Below are positions 12,897 through 20,390 of a stretch of DNA of 27,110 bases, in pieces. Each line of letters opens with the position of its first letter. Positions within the stretch are counted from its first letter, which is position 1. The DNA is taken from positions 1 through 27,110 of IMG/VR virus record IMGVR_UViG_3300046723_000126; one strand, written 5' to 3'. This stretch comes from a virus. A model generated the notes under the pieces. The model made no database searches, had not been told where the DNA came from, and saw nothing but the letters and a program-made list of their open reading frames with translations. Both the position numbers and the translations under genes were made by a program.

Positions 12897-13105
12897 TGGC
12901 GCGTAAACCGAATGAATACGACAACCCGCCGCGCGTCTTGGCTGACCCGCCCAAAGAGTCCTGGTGGGCCTGCGCGAACTTCTACGACCGCGCCCACGCT
13001 GAGCAGATGCGTATGCGATCCACGCGGTTCGGCGTGACGGCGCTCGCCACCACCGCGGAGAACGCCCCCAAGCCAGAGAAGCGGCCTAGGCCGCAGGAGA
13101 TTTGA
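12896..13105 (+). CDS. Small hypothetical protein, end of plus-strand block
   Basis: 69 residues, ATG overlapping the previous TGA. It begins MARKPNEYDNPPRVLADPP, has a Trp-rich ESWWACANFYDRAHAEQMRMR, and ends in basic Pro-rich PKPEKRPRPQEI. Codon use returns to the GC-rich style. Its last 20 bases overlap the 3' end of the convergent minus-strand gene. Function unknown. Confidence 0.6.
   Translation: MARKPNEYDNPPRVLADPPKESWWACANFYDRAHAEQMRMRSTRFGVTALATTAENAPKPEKRPRPQEI
13081..13094. terminator. Palindrome at the convergent junction
   Basis: GCGGCCTAGGCCGC is a perfect 14-base palindrome that folds as a 5-bp GC stem with a CTAG tetraloop on either strand. It lies at the overlap of the convergent 3' ends. 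It has no adjacent T-run, so bidirectional termination or pausing is plausible but unproven. Confidence 0.35.
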
Positions 13106-13235
13106 GCGAGTCAAGCAGCGCGATGATCGCCGGGTCTTGCGTCAACTCCGCGACGAGCTCGACCAACTGAAAGACCTTAGTGCGCGTCTCTGGCGGGAGC
13201 GAGCCAATCGACTTGAGAACAGCGAGCCAGTTCAT
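13086..13235 (-). CDS. Small hypothetical protein, last gene of virion/lysis operon
   Basis: 49 residues from ATG 13235, which overlaps the upstream stop (ATGA) and has AAGGA about 7 bases before it. The sequence (MNWLAVLKSIGSLPPETRTKVF, then LVELVAELTQDPAIIALLDSL) is made of amphipathic helices. It is a short soluble protein at the distal end of the minus-strand operon. Function unknown. Confidence 0.55.
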   Translation of the reverse strand: MNWLAVLKSIGSLPPETRTKVFQLVELVAELTQDPAIIALLDSLKSPAA

Positions 13236-13417
13236 GCGGGCGGTCCTTTCGGCGTGAGTTTGTCGATCAGATTCGGCCACCACGATTCGCGGTCGATCTC
13301 GAGCTGGATGAGTTTGGCGGCTTGATCTGGCGTGGCCTTCTGGAGCATGGCGGTATAGATGTCCAGATACTTGCCCCAGACGGCGAGTGCCGCGGCGACG
13401 ACTTCAAGCGGTCCCAT
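13232..13417 (-). CDS. Small hypothetical protein near endolysin
   Basis: 61 residues, TGATG coupled to the gene before it and ATGA coupled to the gene after it. The N-terminal helix (GPLEVVAAALAVWGKYLDIYTAML) is moderately hydrophobic. The remainder (ATPDQAAKLIQLEIDRESWWPNLIDKL) is an amphipathic helix with a tryptophan pair. It may be peripheral to the membrane. Belongs to the lysis cassette by position only. Confidence 0.55.
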   Translation of the reverse strand: MGPLEVVAAALAVWGKYLDIYTAMLQKATPDQAAKLIQLEIDRESWWPNLIDKLTPKGPPA

Positions 13418-13629
13418 CAGCCCACCATCGCGCCGAGGCCCATGCCTGACAGCGCGCCCGTCACGATGCCCATCGCCCAGCGGAAGGTCGCTACGGACCA
13501 GTTATAGGCGGCAAAATCCGTCCACCCGTTGAACTTGCTCATGGCGTGAAAGTCTACCACCGCGGCCGACAGGAAGCCGGACACCGCGCCCTTGAAGCCA
13601 CTCGTCTGCACGAACCAATGCCAATCCAT
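13417..13629 (-). CDS. Small membrane protein, holin candidate
   Basis: 70 residues just downstream of the muramidase, ATG 13629. Two moderately hydrophobic Gly/Ala-rich segments (SGFKGAVSGFLSAAVVDF and ATFRWAMGIVTGALSGMGLG) are linked by a polar, aromatic stretch. Size, position and two potential helices fit a small holin. Two more membrane proteins occur on the other side of the endolysin, so which one is the holin cannot be decided by reading. Confidence 0.6.
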   Translation of the reverse strand: MDWHWFVQTSGFKGAVSGFLSAAVVDFHAMSKFNGWTDFAAYNWSVATFRWAMGIVTGALSGMGLGAMVG

Positions 13630-13641
13630 GAGGGGAGTCTC

Positions 13642-14157
13642 CTAGAAGGTCATGCCGGTGACGGCCAGAATCTGCGGCCACAAGCGATTTACCCAGCCTT
13701 GCAGATAGCCGAGATTGCGCGCCGGGTCTGCGACGGCCAAGTCCACGTAGTGCTTGAGCCGCGACTCCGCCACGAGCGCCCCGATGCGAATCGGATCGGT
13801 GTGGGTGAGCGTGTTGAGCGTGACCGAGCCGATGACGCCATCCTGCGGCACGCCGAGTGCCCCCTGGAGCGACCGCACGGCGCGGCTCAGCCCTTCGTTC
13901 ACGGCCGAATCCATCACGAGGTGAGCTAAGGGGATATTGATGCCGCTGAGCTCGTCCAGTCTCGTGCGGGCCATCCACGCGCGGTAGTTGTCGGCCGCTT
14001 GCGCCTTCGATGTCGGGACCGGAAGACTCCAATTCGCCAGCCAGTCGTCGGTCTGGCCGTAACGGGTCACACCCATGCCGTCGCCCACATCCGCGATGCC
14101 GCCTTCGGCCGAAAGGATGTCCGCGATGATGGCATGGCAGGCCTGATCATCGACCAT
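13642..14157 (-). CDS. Endolysin, GH108-type muramidase with peptidoglycan-binding domain
   Basis: 171 residues from ATG 14157 (AAGGTG four bases before it); an in-frame ATG at 14175 would add six residues. The N-terminus has the GH108 signature: IIADILSAEGGIADVGDGMGVTRYGQT, with catalytic Glu18 in AEGG. The C-terminal half (HLVMDSAVNEG, LQGALGVPQDGVIGSVTLNTL) matches the PG_binding_3 domain that accompanies this family. It should cut the glycan backbone of the host wall at the end of infection. There is no signal peptide, so it needs a holin. Confidence 0.9.
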   Translation of the reverse strand: MVDDQACHAIIADILSAEGGIADVGDGMGVTRYGQTDDWLANWSLPVPTSKAQAADNYRAWMARTRLDELSGINIPLAHLVMDSAVNEGLSRAVRSLQGALGVPQDGVIGSVTLNTLTHTDPIRIGALVAESRLKHYVDLAVADPARNLGYLQGWVNRLWPQILAVTGMTF

Positions 14158-14329
14158 CTGGCACCTTCGGCACATGCGACAAGTCGTGCATGAACGCGCG
14201 AATCTCCGCTTGGTTCTGCGCGTGATAGGCTGACATCTTGTCGAGCATCATCTTGACCATCAGCACGAGTCCGCAGAGCACCGAGAACATGAGCATCTGA
14301 CCCACGATCAATGCGGCAAGCACGCTCAT
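14147..14329 (-). CDS. Small single-helix membrane protein of the lysis cassette
   Basis: 60 residues from ATG 14329. ATG 14332 is adjacent, but GGAGG touches it, so the second is better spaced. One long hydrophobic helix (VLAALIVGQMLMFSVLCGLVLMV) is followed by a short charged tail (DKMSAYHAQNQAEIRAFMHDL). It overlaps the endolysin start by 11 bases. Candidate holin, antiholin or spanin component. Family not recognised. Confidence 0.55.
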   Translation of the reverse strand: MSVLAALIVGQMLMFSVLCGLVLMVKMMLDKMSAYHAQNQAEIRAFMHDLSHVPKVPDGR

Positions 14330-14583
14330 CATCCCTCCGATTCTTTGCGCTGGAGGACGTTCCGAAGATCATGCCGCACGCTCGTGACGTCCCGGTCTAA
14401 GCGCGAATCCACCGTATCCAGCCGAGCGACGTGGAGCATCATCACCGCCTGATCGGCCTTATTGGTCTCGACGAGCGCCAGTCTTCGGCCGGTTTCCTTT
14501 TGCCACTGCAAGATCATGCCGACCGAGACCAGCATGGTCGCCAGTTGCATCGCAATGAGAATCCAGCCCTCGGGGGAGATCAT
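14329..14583 (-). CDS. Membrane-anchored coiled-coil protein (spanin- or holin-like)
   Basis: 84 residues. A GAGGAGG ribosome site lies 5 bases before ATG 14583. An N-terminal transmembrane helix (WILIAMQLATMLVSVGMIL) is followed by a helical, charged cytoplasmic or periplasmic segment (RLALVETNKADQAVMMLHVARLDTVDSRLDRDVTSVRHDL). The shape is typical of inner-membrane spanins (Rz-like) and of some holins. No matching outer-membrane lipoprotein was found nearby. Confidence 0.6.
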   Translation of the reverse strand: MISPEGWILIAMQLATMLVSVGMILQWQKETGRRLALVETNKADQAVMMLHVARLDTVDSRLDRDVTSVRHDLRNVLQRKESEG

Positions 14584-14593
14584 CAGGCCTCCT

Positions 14594-15361
14594 CTACGTC
14601 TTCACGATCCAGACGCACACCACAAACGGTCCGTTATTGCTGCCGGTCGCGCCCGTGCCACTCGCGGCCGTCGTGCCGCTCGATGTGTGCGTGTGCGTGC
14701 CACTGGCCGGCGCGGAGCCGGAGCCCGCTTGCGCGTCCCCTTGGGTCGCACTGGGCGTGCTGGTCGTATCTGAGTAGGTGTGGGTATGGCTCGGCCCCGT
14801 ATGGGTATGGTCAATCGCGCCGCCCGTCGCGCCCAAGGCCGCCCCGGTCCCAGACGCCGCCTTCCCCAAGACGAACCGCTGGCGCATGTCCGGGACGTTG
14901 AACGTCGACGATCCGTCTCCGGCGCCGTAGGTCGTGCTGAGCACGGCAAACAGCGCCGCGTAGACCGTGCGGTCAATCGCGGACCCGTCGCAGAGCACAT
15001 ACCCCGTCGGCGCGGTGACGGCGCCGTAGGCCAGAATCGCGCCCGTCGGCACGGCGGCCGGGGCCGGCGGCGTGGCGACCGAAATCAGGCTCACGTTATC
15101 GATGCTGTAAACAAGCACGTCGGCCGACGTGTTGACGACGAACTTGTAGCCGGTGTTCGTTGGCAGGTAGATGACGCACCGACCCGCGGCGTTCAGGATG
15201 ATCGGATTGGCGTTGGGGACCGTCAGCGCGGAGTCGGTGTAAGTGGCCTGCGGCGTGCTCGTGCCAGCCGCGTATGTGTAGATTTTTCCGCCGTTCAGCG
15301 GATTACCGAGATCGTCAAAGAACGACATCTCGGGAAGTGCGATGCCGTAGCCGGTCGCCAT
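14594..15361 (-). CDS. Tail fibre/collar-domain protein
   Basis: 255 residues. The N-terminal part (FFDDLGNPLNGGKIYTYAAGTSTPQATY, then NPIILNAAGRCVIYL) is the common phage fibre head module. It is followed by a phage tail-collar domain (PTGAILAYGAVTAPTGYVLCDGSAIDRT, then YGAGDGSSTFNVPDMRQRFVLG). The C-terminus carries two HTHT clusters and a Ser/Thr/Gly/Ala-rich repeat region, as in trimeric fibres that bind metal ions along their axis. It probably recognises host surface polysaccharide. It lies between internal-virion genes and the lysis cassette and is TAATG-type coupled to the gene before it. Confidence 0.87.
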   Translation of the reverse strand: MATGYGIALPEMSFFDDLGNPLNGGKIYTYAAGTSTPQATYTDSALTVPNANPIILNAAGRCVIYLPTNTGYKFVVNTSADVLVYSIDNVSLISVATPPAPAAVPTGAILAYGAVTAPTGYVLCDGSAIDRTVYAALFAVLSTTYGAGDGSSTFNVPDMRQRFVLGKAASGTGAALGATGGAIDHTHTGPSHTHTYSDTTSTPSATQGDAQAGSGSAPASGTHTHTSSGTTAASGTGATGSNNGPFVVCVWIVKT

Positions 15362-16782
15362 TACTGTGATCCTCCGCCGGCCATCACGCCAGCCACCGTC
15401 CGACCGACGGCCGGGGCCAATGATGGCGCCGCTTCTCCTGCCGCATTGAGAACATTCGCGCCCGTGCCAGACATCAGTCCTTTATTGAGCAACCCGACCC
15501 AGTAGCGGCCACTCGCCAAGCCGAGCAAGTCGCCAAGGTTCAGGATCGAGTTGCGCTGGGCAATCGGGATGCGCCGGACAATGGCCCGCTGAATCGGGAT
15601 CAAGTCGCTGATCTGCCCGTTAATCTGCTGCACTCGACCAGGCGCATTCGTGACCGCTTGCTCGATGCGCGTTTTGAGCGTGTCGTAGTAGGCGTTGGCG
15701 ACGGTCTCCATCGCCTTCGTGGATTCGTCTTGCATCCCGGCGCCATGATTCCATGCGCCCATGCTCCCGACTGCCTGTTTCACCTTGTTGCCAGTTGCCA
15801 GATCGACCGAACCACTCTGCGTCACGCTGGGAATCTCGGCGGCCAGCTTCTTCACAGCCGAATCAATCGCCGCGTTCTGTCCGAATGTGCCAGCGGAGTC
15901 CGCGTGCAGGCTCCGCACGGTCTCATTGAGCGCATCGCCAAGATCGACCGTCGGAGCATCTGGGGCATTCGTGAGCGTCGATTGCAGTTGCGAGGCCAAG
16001 TTCTTAATCTTGGCGGTCACTTTGTCATAGCTCTGCGAGAGCGTTCCGCCGACGTTGTATTTAAAGACGTTCTCAGGATCGAAGCCGTCCGCCAGATCGG
16101 CCTTCGATGGCTTCACGAGCACGTTTTCGATCTTTTCAGAGAGCGGCTTGGCGGCCGCCAAGAGGCCGGACATCGCCGCCGTCGTTCCGGCGGTCGCAAG
16201 GCCGATCTTTCCGCCTTGCGCGAGTGAACCTGTCTGGGCTGAACCAATGGCCCCGGCCGACGCCCCTTCGACGCCAGCTCCCACGAGCGCGTCAAGCAGC
16301 CCAGACCCCGTGGCGAGTGCCATCTTCACCTTGCCGAGCGCCGCGCCTGGCAGCATGAACTGCCCAATATCTCCGGCCACTTTCCCGACCGTCTGCATGG
16401 TATTTGACGGCTGCGGCGTCACCGGCAGCGTGACACTGCCCATCGCGTCGAGCGCCGGGCCTACCTTGGGAATCGATCGGATGAGATTCCCTCCACCCTG
16501 GATCGTGCCGAGCACGCTCTTGCCGGCACCGATGAGTAAGTCCTGCGCGGATTGCACGGCCCCAACCGGCAGACCCATGGCGGCAGCGAAGGCCGATTGC
16601 ATCGTGGTCGGGCCGCTGGACGGAGCAGCCACAGGGGAGGCCTTCGCAGGCGTAGAAGGCATGTCGTCATACACGCCTGGATACTTGGCGCGGACCTTCG
16701 CCTCTAAATCCTGGTCTGAAAGGTCATCATAGATGCCTGGATATTTGGCGCGGACCGTCTGCGCGAGTGTTTGGCCTGGCAT
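15361..16782 (-). CDS. Internal virion/ejection-type protein
   Basis: 473 residues. The N-terminus has a duplicated 20-residue unit, VRAKYPGIYDDLSD then VRAKYPGVYDDMPS, a motif often found at the start of large phage virion proteins. Then comes a Gly/Ala-rich, mildly hydrophobic stretch (about 60-220) that could insert in membranes. A helical C-terminal region follows (KIKNLASQLQSTL, AAIDSAVKKLAAEI and others). This is the profile of proteins ejected ahead of the DNA by podoviruses. Its start overlaps the stop of the 570-residue protein. Precise equivalence to P22 gp7, gp16 or gp20 cannot be assigned by eye. Confidence 0.65.
   Translation of the reverse strand: MPGQTLAQTVRAKYPGIYDDLSDQDLEAKVRAKYPGVYDDMPSTPAKASPVAAPSSGPTTMQSAFAAAMGLPVGAVQSAQDLLIGAGKSVLGTIQGGGNLIRSIPKVGPALDAMGSVTLPVTPQPSNTMQTVGKVAGDIGQFMLPGAALGKVKMALATGSGLLDALVGAGVEGASAGAIGSAQTGSLAQGGKIGLATAGTTAAMSGLLAAAKPLSEKIENVLVKPSKADLADGFDPENVFKYNVGGTLSQSYDKVTAKIKNLASQLQSTLTNAPDAPTVDLGDALNETVRSLHADSAGTFGQNAAIDSAVKKLAAEIPSVTQSGSVDLATGNKVKQAVGSMGAWNHGAGMQDESTKAMETVANAYYDTLKTRIEQAVTNAPGRVQQINGQISDLIPIQRAIVRRIPIAQRNSILNLGDLLGLASGRYWVGLLNKGLMSGTGANVLNAAGEAAPSLAPAVGRTVAGVMAGGGSQ
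16663..16756 (-). repeat. 60-bp-period repeat encoding KYPGxYDD units
   Basis: Two 34-base segments (16663-16696 and 16723-16756) are nearly identical and offset by exactly 60 bases, that is, 20 codons. They encode the two VRAKYPG(I/V)YDD units at the N-terminus of the 473-residue virion protein. Differences fall mostly at synonymous or conservative positions. Confidence 0.8.
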
Positions 16783-18494
16783 TACCGAATCCCTAAGGGG
16801 TCTTTATTCGGCGCAGCCGTCGGCATCTCCTGCCCGTTCGCCTTCGCCAGGAACTTGGCGACCGTGCTCGACACCGAGCCAATCTGCTTCACCTGATTGG
16901 CCGTGACGTTCTTCATGTCGTTCTGCATCGCGCCAATCGCGGCTTGGAAGGCCTCTGGCGTCTGAGCCGCGTTAAGCAGTTGTTCTGAGGCCTTGGTCGC
17001 GGAATCCGTCAGTCCTTGGACGGAGGCGGCCGACCCGCTCGTGACCTTGGCGTATTCACGCGCGGCCGTGTAGATGTAGGTTTCCAACTTCGTCAGTTCG
17101 GGATTACCGGTGAGCGTATGGCCGGTCGCCCACTGCACGTAGTGGTTGACGATTGGCGAGCCCGTGCGCGGCACGTTCGCGCTCTGCTCTTGCGCCAGCC
17201 CGAGGTTGTCATTCGCCGTGCCCGCCGAGGACGCCGTGGCGTTGTAGAGCTTGGTCAGGTTGTTGAGCGAGCCGCTGTTCGCCTTGTATTCCTGCTGGAG
17301 CGTCCCGAGGTCCGTGCCCGCCGCGTCAGCCATGGCCGCCGCTTTGTTGATAATGGCCGTCCGCGCCGCTTTCGTTTGCGGGTCCGTGCTCGACCGCCCC
17401 ATCGGTGGGAATTCGTTGGTCAGCGCATTTCGCACGGCATAGTGATAGACCGAGTTCGGCGTCAGGCCGCCCAGCGATGGGTCGGGCTTGTTCGCCGTCG
17501 CCTGGTCTGGACGCAGGCCCGTCACGGGCGTCTGCGGCAGGGGCGTCTGCGTGAGGTTGATCATCGCCTGCGTCGGCACGGGCTTAGCGTTGACTGGCTG
17601 TCGCGTCTGCGTGTCGTAGGTGTTGCCCTGCTTATCCACCAACACGTCTTGGAGCTGACCGTTCACCATCGCGGGCGTGCGCTTCATCTCGCTCGCCGTC
17701 GCGCGTTGCTCCGGCGTCAATCCCATCGCGGTAATCTCTTGGCCAGTCTTCCCTTGGAACATGCCCGCCAAGTCGGTCGAGAGCGTGCCGTTATGCTCCA
17801 TCACGCCAATCAGCGCGGCGTTATCCTCGGCGCTGTGCGACGGGTCGCCGAGCATCTGCTGGGCCAACGCGATCTGGTCCTTCGTGGAGCTGGCTTTGTC
17901 CTTCGCCAGCCCCGCCAGCGCGATGAGATGCTTGTCGCGCTCGTCCTGCGATTGGCCCCACTCGACGGCGTGTTGCATCGTCGGGAGATCGAAGTGCGTC
18001 GGCAGCGATGAGACGACCGACGGTCCAAGGCTCGGGGATTTGGCGACGTTCGTCACCCAATCCTGATAGGCCGAGGGCGGCACTGGGCGCCCACTTTGAG
18101 CGATGTCGATCAGCGTCTGCGCTTGGCTGCTGAGGTCTTGGCGCTGCGCGATGCGCGTCTTGGCGTCCAAGTCGATCTGGTCCGCCGCCGCCTTCACGTT
18201 CTTCTGCGCGTATTCCTCGACCTTCTCGGCTTGGTCTTCATAGCCAGCCGCCCGCAAATCGCCGGCAGCCTTCTGCGTGTTGAGGTTGCCCGTCGCGGGA
18301 TTCGTGGCGTTCTGGATGATGCCATGAATCTTGGCCTGATCCATCTGCGCTTGCTGAATACGCTGCGCTTGCGCCTGCCGCTCTTGTTCGAGCGCCTGCT
18401 GGTCCTGACGCTGCTGCGCCAAGGCGACCCAGGCCATCGGGTTAGCCGGGGCGGGCGGTTGGACGCCGAGAGGGATCGTGGGATCGAGTGCCAT
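16782..18494 (-). CDS. Large internal virion-type protein
   Basis: 570 residues. A Gln/Ala-rich helical N-terminus (VALAQQRQDQQALEQERQAQAQRIQQAQMDQAK) suggests coiled coil. Soluble, Ala/Thr-rich helical regions with Pro-rich linkers (PVPTQAMINLTQTPLPQTPVTG) follow. There is no membrane helix or catalytic motif that I can see. It lies between two other large virion-type proteins and is coupled to both (TGATG, TAATG). In P22-like phages this position holds the ejection proteins, so a similar role is inferred. Confidence 0.6.
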   Translation of the reverse strand: MALDPTIPLGVQPPAPANPMAWVALAQQRQDQQALEQERQAQAQRIQQAQMDQAKIHGIIQNATNPATGNLNTQKAAGDLRAAGYEDQAEKVEEYAQKNVKAAADQIDLDAKTRIAQRQDLSSQAQTLIDIAQSGRPVPPSAYQDWVTNVAKSPSLGPSVVSSLPTHFDLPTMQHAVEWGQSQDERDKHLIALAGLAKDKASSTKDQIALAQQMLGDPSHSAEDNAALIGVMEHNGTLSTDLAGMFQGKTGQEITAMGLTPEQRATASEMKRTPAMVNGQLQDVLVDKQGNTYDTQTRQPVNAKPVPTQAMINLTQTPLPQTPVTGLRPDQATANKPDPSLGGLTPNSVYHYAVRNALTNEFPPMGRSSTDPQTKAARTAIINKAAAMADAAGTDLGTLQQEYKANSGSLNNLTKLYNATASSAGTANDNLGLAQEQSANVPRTGSPIVNHYVQWATGHTLTGNPELTKLETYIYTAAREYAKVTSGSAASVQGLTDSATKASEQLLNAAQTPEAFQAAIGAMQNDMKNVTANQVKQIGSVSSTVAKFLAKANGQEMPTAAPNKDPLGIR

Positions 18495-19939
18495 CAGTTA
18501 TGAATCGCGTAAGGGTTGTTCGTGCCAGAGTTCTGCGGCGGCTGGTGCTGCGCCAGATACGCCGCGAGTCCTGCATACTGCCCGACGTTATTGGCGGCGC
18601 CGGCATAGGCGTTCCCGCTCCCGACCTGACCGGCCGCGATTGCGTTGCCGCCGCCGGTGATGTAGTTGCCTTGCGCGCTCGCGTTCGCGCCGTAGAGGCC
18701 CGTCAGTTGGCCGGTATAGCCGAGGTTCGCATTCGTCGCGCCGCCGGTCGCTTGGAGTCCAAGCTCAGCCAACTGATACGGCTGATTGAACGCCTGCTGA
18801 TTCTGGGCCAATCCCAGATAGCCCTGATTGATGCCCACGCCTTGCTGCGCGATGCCGAGATTGCCGTAGCCGAGATTCGCCCCGACCTGCGCTTGATAGG
18901 CCGCCAGCGGGTCTTGGAAGTTCGTCTGGTAGCCCTGGAGCGCTTGGGAGAAGCCCTGCTGCTGCTGGGCGAGCTGCGTCTGGGCGTTCGTCGTGTAGGC
19001 GCCTTGACCCTGCGCGTATTGCTGCTGCTGCGCTTGCAGGTTCGTGCCGGTGTTCGTCTGATACGCTTGAAGTGCCCGACTGTAGGCGTTCTGATACTCC
19101 TGAGACGCCGACTGCTGCCCGTAGTCCTGGACGGCGCGGAGCGTGTTTGGGTCACCGAGCCCACCTCGAGCGGCGGCGGAATTCTCCAGCGCCGTCTCGC
19201 CCTGCTGCAACCGGAAGGCATAGCCGGGGTCTTGGTTCAGCGCCTCTTGGCCCGTCGGCAGTTGGAAACTCTGCGGCGTCTGGAGCGGGTCGTAACTGAA
19301 CGCGCCGACGTTCGGCACGCCTTGGCCGTAGGAAAACGGGCTGGTCGCCTGAAAGAGTGGGGCGCCGAAATTGCCTGTGCCGTATGGGTTCGCCCCGCCC
19401 GTATCGCCGCCTGTCGCATAGGGCGTCCCATCGTAGAGTAGTCGCCCGGCATAGTAAGAGGCGTCGGACATCTGCCCGTTACCGAGTTGCGTGGGGTTCT
19501 GAATCTTCTGCGCCCAGTAGTCGAGCTGATCCTGCGGGGCGGCCGTGCCATACCGTTGCTGGTAGAGCGCGTTCGTCCATGCGTCAATTTGCGTCCGCGA
19601 ACTTGTGGCCGTCGGCGCGGGGGGCATGCCAGTCGCGCCGGTCTGACTCCCAGGCCCAAGCGAGTTCTGGCCGTTGGCACTCGGCAAGACGTTCTGCGAA
19701 AGCATCCCGGCCGGCACGTACTGCTGTCCGCTGAACGACGTGTAGGGATTGCGGTAATACGGACTCGACGGGTCATAGAGCGGGTTATAGCTCGGGTCGT
19801 TCGGATTGAGACTCGTGCCGGCGATCGACGTGCCGTAGGTTGGCGCGTTCTGCGTCGGATCGGTCTGCGGCGGCCCGACGGGCTGCGGCGTGTAGAGCGA
19901 GCCGTCAGGATTGAGTGCCGTCCCGTAGGGATTCGCCAT
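18494..19939 (-). CDS. DNA-transfer/ejection-like protein
   Basis: 481 residues. The N-terminal third is Pro/Tyr/Asn-rich and probably disordered. The centre holds the recognisable segment PGYAFRLQQGETALENSAAARGGL followed by LRAVQDYGQQSASQEYQNAYSRALQAYQ. This pattern occurs in many phage proteins annotated as DNA transfer (P22 gp7/gp20 type). The C-terminal part is Gln/Gly/Ala-rich, with loose repeats of LQAYQTN and NLGYGNLG. It starts directly after the stop of the Ala/Gln-rich gene upstream. Assigned to DNA injection from family resemblance and order. Confidence 0.72.
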   Translation of the reverse strand: MANPYGTALNPDGSLYTPQPVGPPQTDPTQNAPTYGTSIAGTSLNPNDPSYNPLYDPSSPYYRNPYTSFSGQQYVPAGMLSQNVLPSANGQNSLGPGSQTGATGMPPAPTATSSRTQIDAWTNALYQQRYGTAAPQDQLDYWAQKIQNPTQLGNGQMSDASYYAGRLLYDGTPYATGGDTGGANPYGTGNFGAPLFQATSPFSYGQGVPNVGAFSYDPLQTPQSFQLPTGQEALNQDPGYAFRLQQGETALENSAAARGGLGDPNTLRAVQDYGQQSASQEYQNAYSRALQAYQTNTGTNLQAQQQQYAQGQGAYTTNAQTQLAQQQQGFSQALQGYQTNFQDPLAAYQAQVGANLGYGNLGIAQQGVGINQGYLGLAQNQQAFNQPYQLAELGLQATGGATNANLGYTGQLTGLYGANASAQGNYITGGGNAIAAGQVGSGNAYAGAANNVGQYAGLAAYLAQHQPPQNSGTNNPYAIHN

Positions 19940-20386
19940 TTACCGTGGCCCTGTGCCGTAGAGGTTGAAGCCGCCCTGAGGCATCATTCCTGGCTGGATG
20001 CCATATTGGGCCGGCTGACCCGGATGGGTCATCGCTTGCCACGGGGTGCTGGCCATCTGCGGCGGCATCGTCGCGGGCTGTGCTTGGAATGGCAATTGCT
20101 GTCCCGGCATCGCCGGTCCCGTCGCCGGCGCGCGCATACCAAGACGCTGATAGAGCGTGCCGAGTGCGGCATTGCCAATCTGCTGATACGGATTGAACGC
20201 CGCGGCCGCTTGCTGCTGCCCCTGCTGCACGTAGGGCAGCACTTGATTGAATTGCTGCTGTGTGAAGTCGCGCGCCTGCTGCGCCGAGTTCGCCTGCGTC
20301 TTGGCGGCGTTCTGCGCGGCATTGGACGAAATCTTAGCGGCGGCTACGGAGCCGATGATCCCTGCGATCGCTATGCCGGCTGGTAT
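19940..20386 (-). CDS. Ala/Gln-rich virion-type protein with apparent ATA start
   Basis: 148 residues if translation begins at the ATA codon at 20386-20384. The frame upstream of the first GTG (20242) clearly continues as protein: PAGIAIAGIIGSVAAAKIS followed by NAAQNAAKTQANSAQQARDF. The only good ribosome site, AAGGAGG (20396-20402), sits 8 bases before that ATA, and no in-frame ATG, GTG or TTG lies between. The hydrophobic Gly/Ala N-terminus and Gln-rich helix match short phage internal proteins found beside DNA-transfer genes. The C-terminal half is Pro/Gln/Met-rich and probably disordered. The GNAT-like gene ends 4 bases before the ATA, consistent with coupling. Confidence 0.65.
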   Translation of the reverse strand: MPAGIAIAGIIGSVAAAKISSNAAQNAAKTQANSAQQARDFTQQQFNQVLPYVQQGQQQAAAAFNPYQQIGNAALGTLYQRLGMRAPATGPAMPGQQLPFQAQPATMPPQMASTPWQAMTHPGQPAQYGIQPGMMPQGGFNLYGTGPR

Positions 20387-20390
20387 ATGG

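Noticed and set aside
17016-18011. Long plus-strand frames opposite the virion genes (also 18488-19441, 19487-20503 and 21832-22977)
   Set aside because: They are Arg/Leu/Val/His-rich antisense shadows caused by GC-rich third codon positions of the real minus-strand genes, which have coupled starts and recognisable domains.
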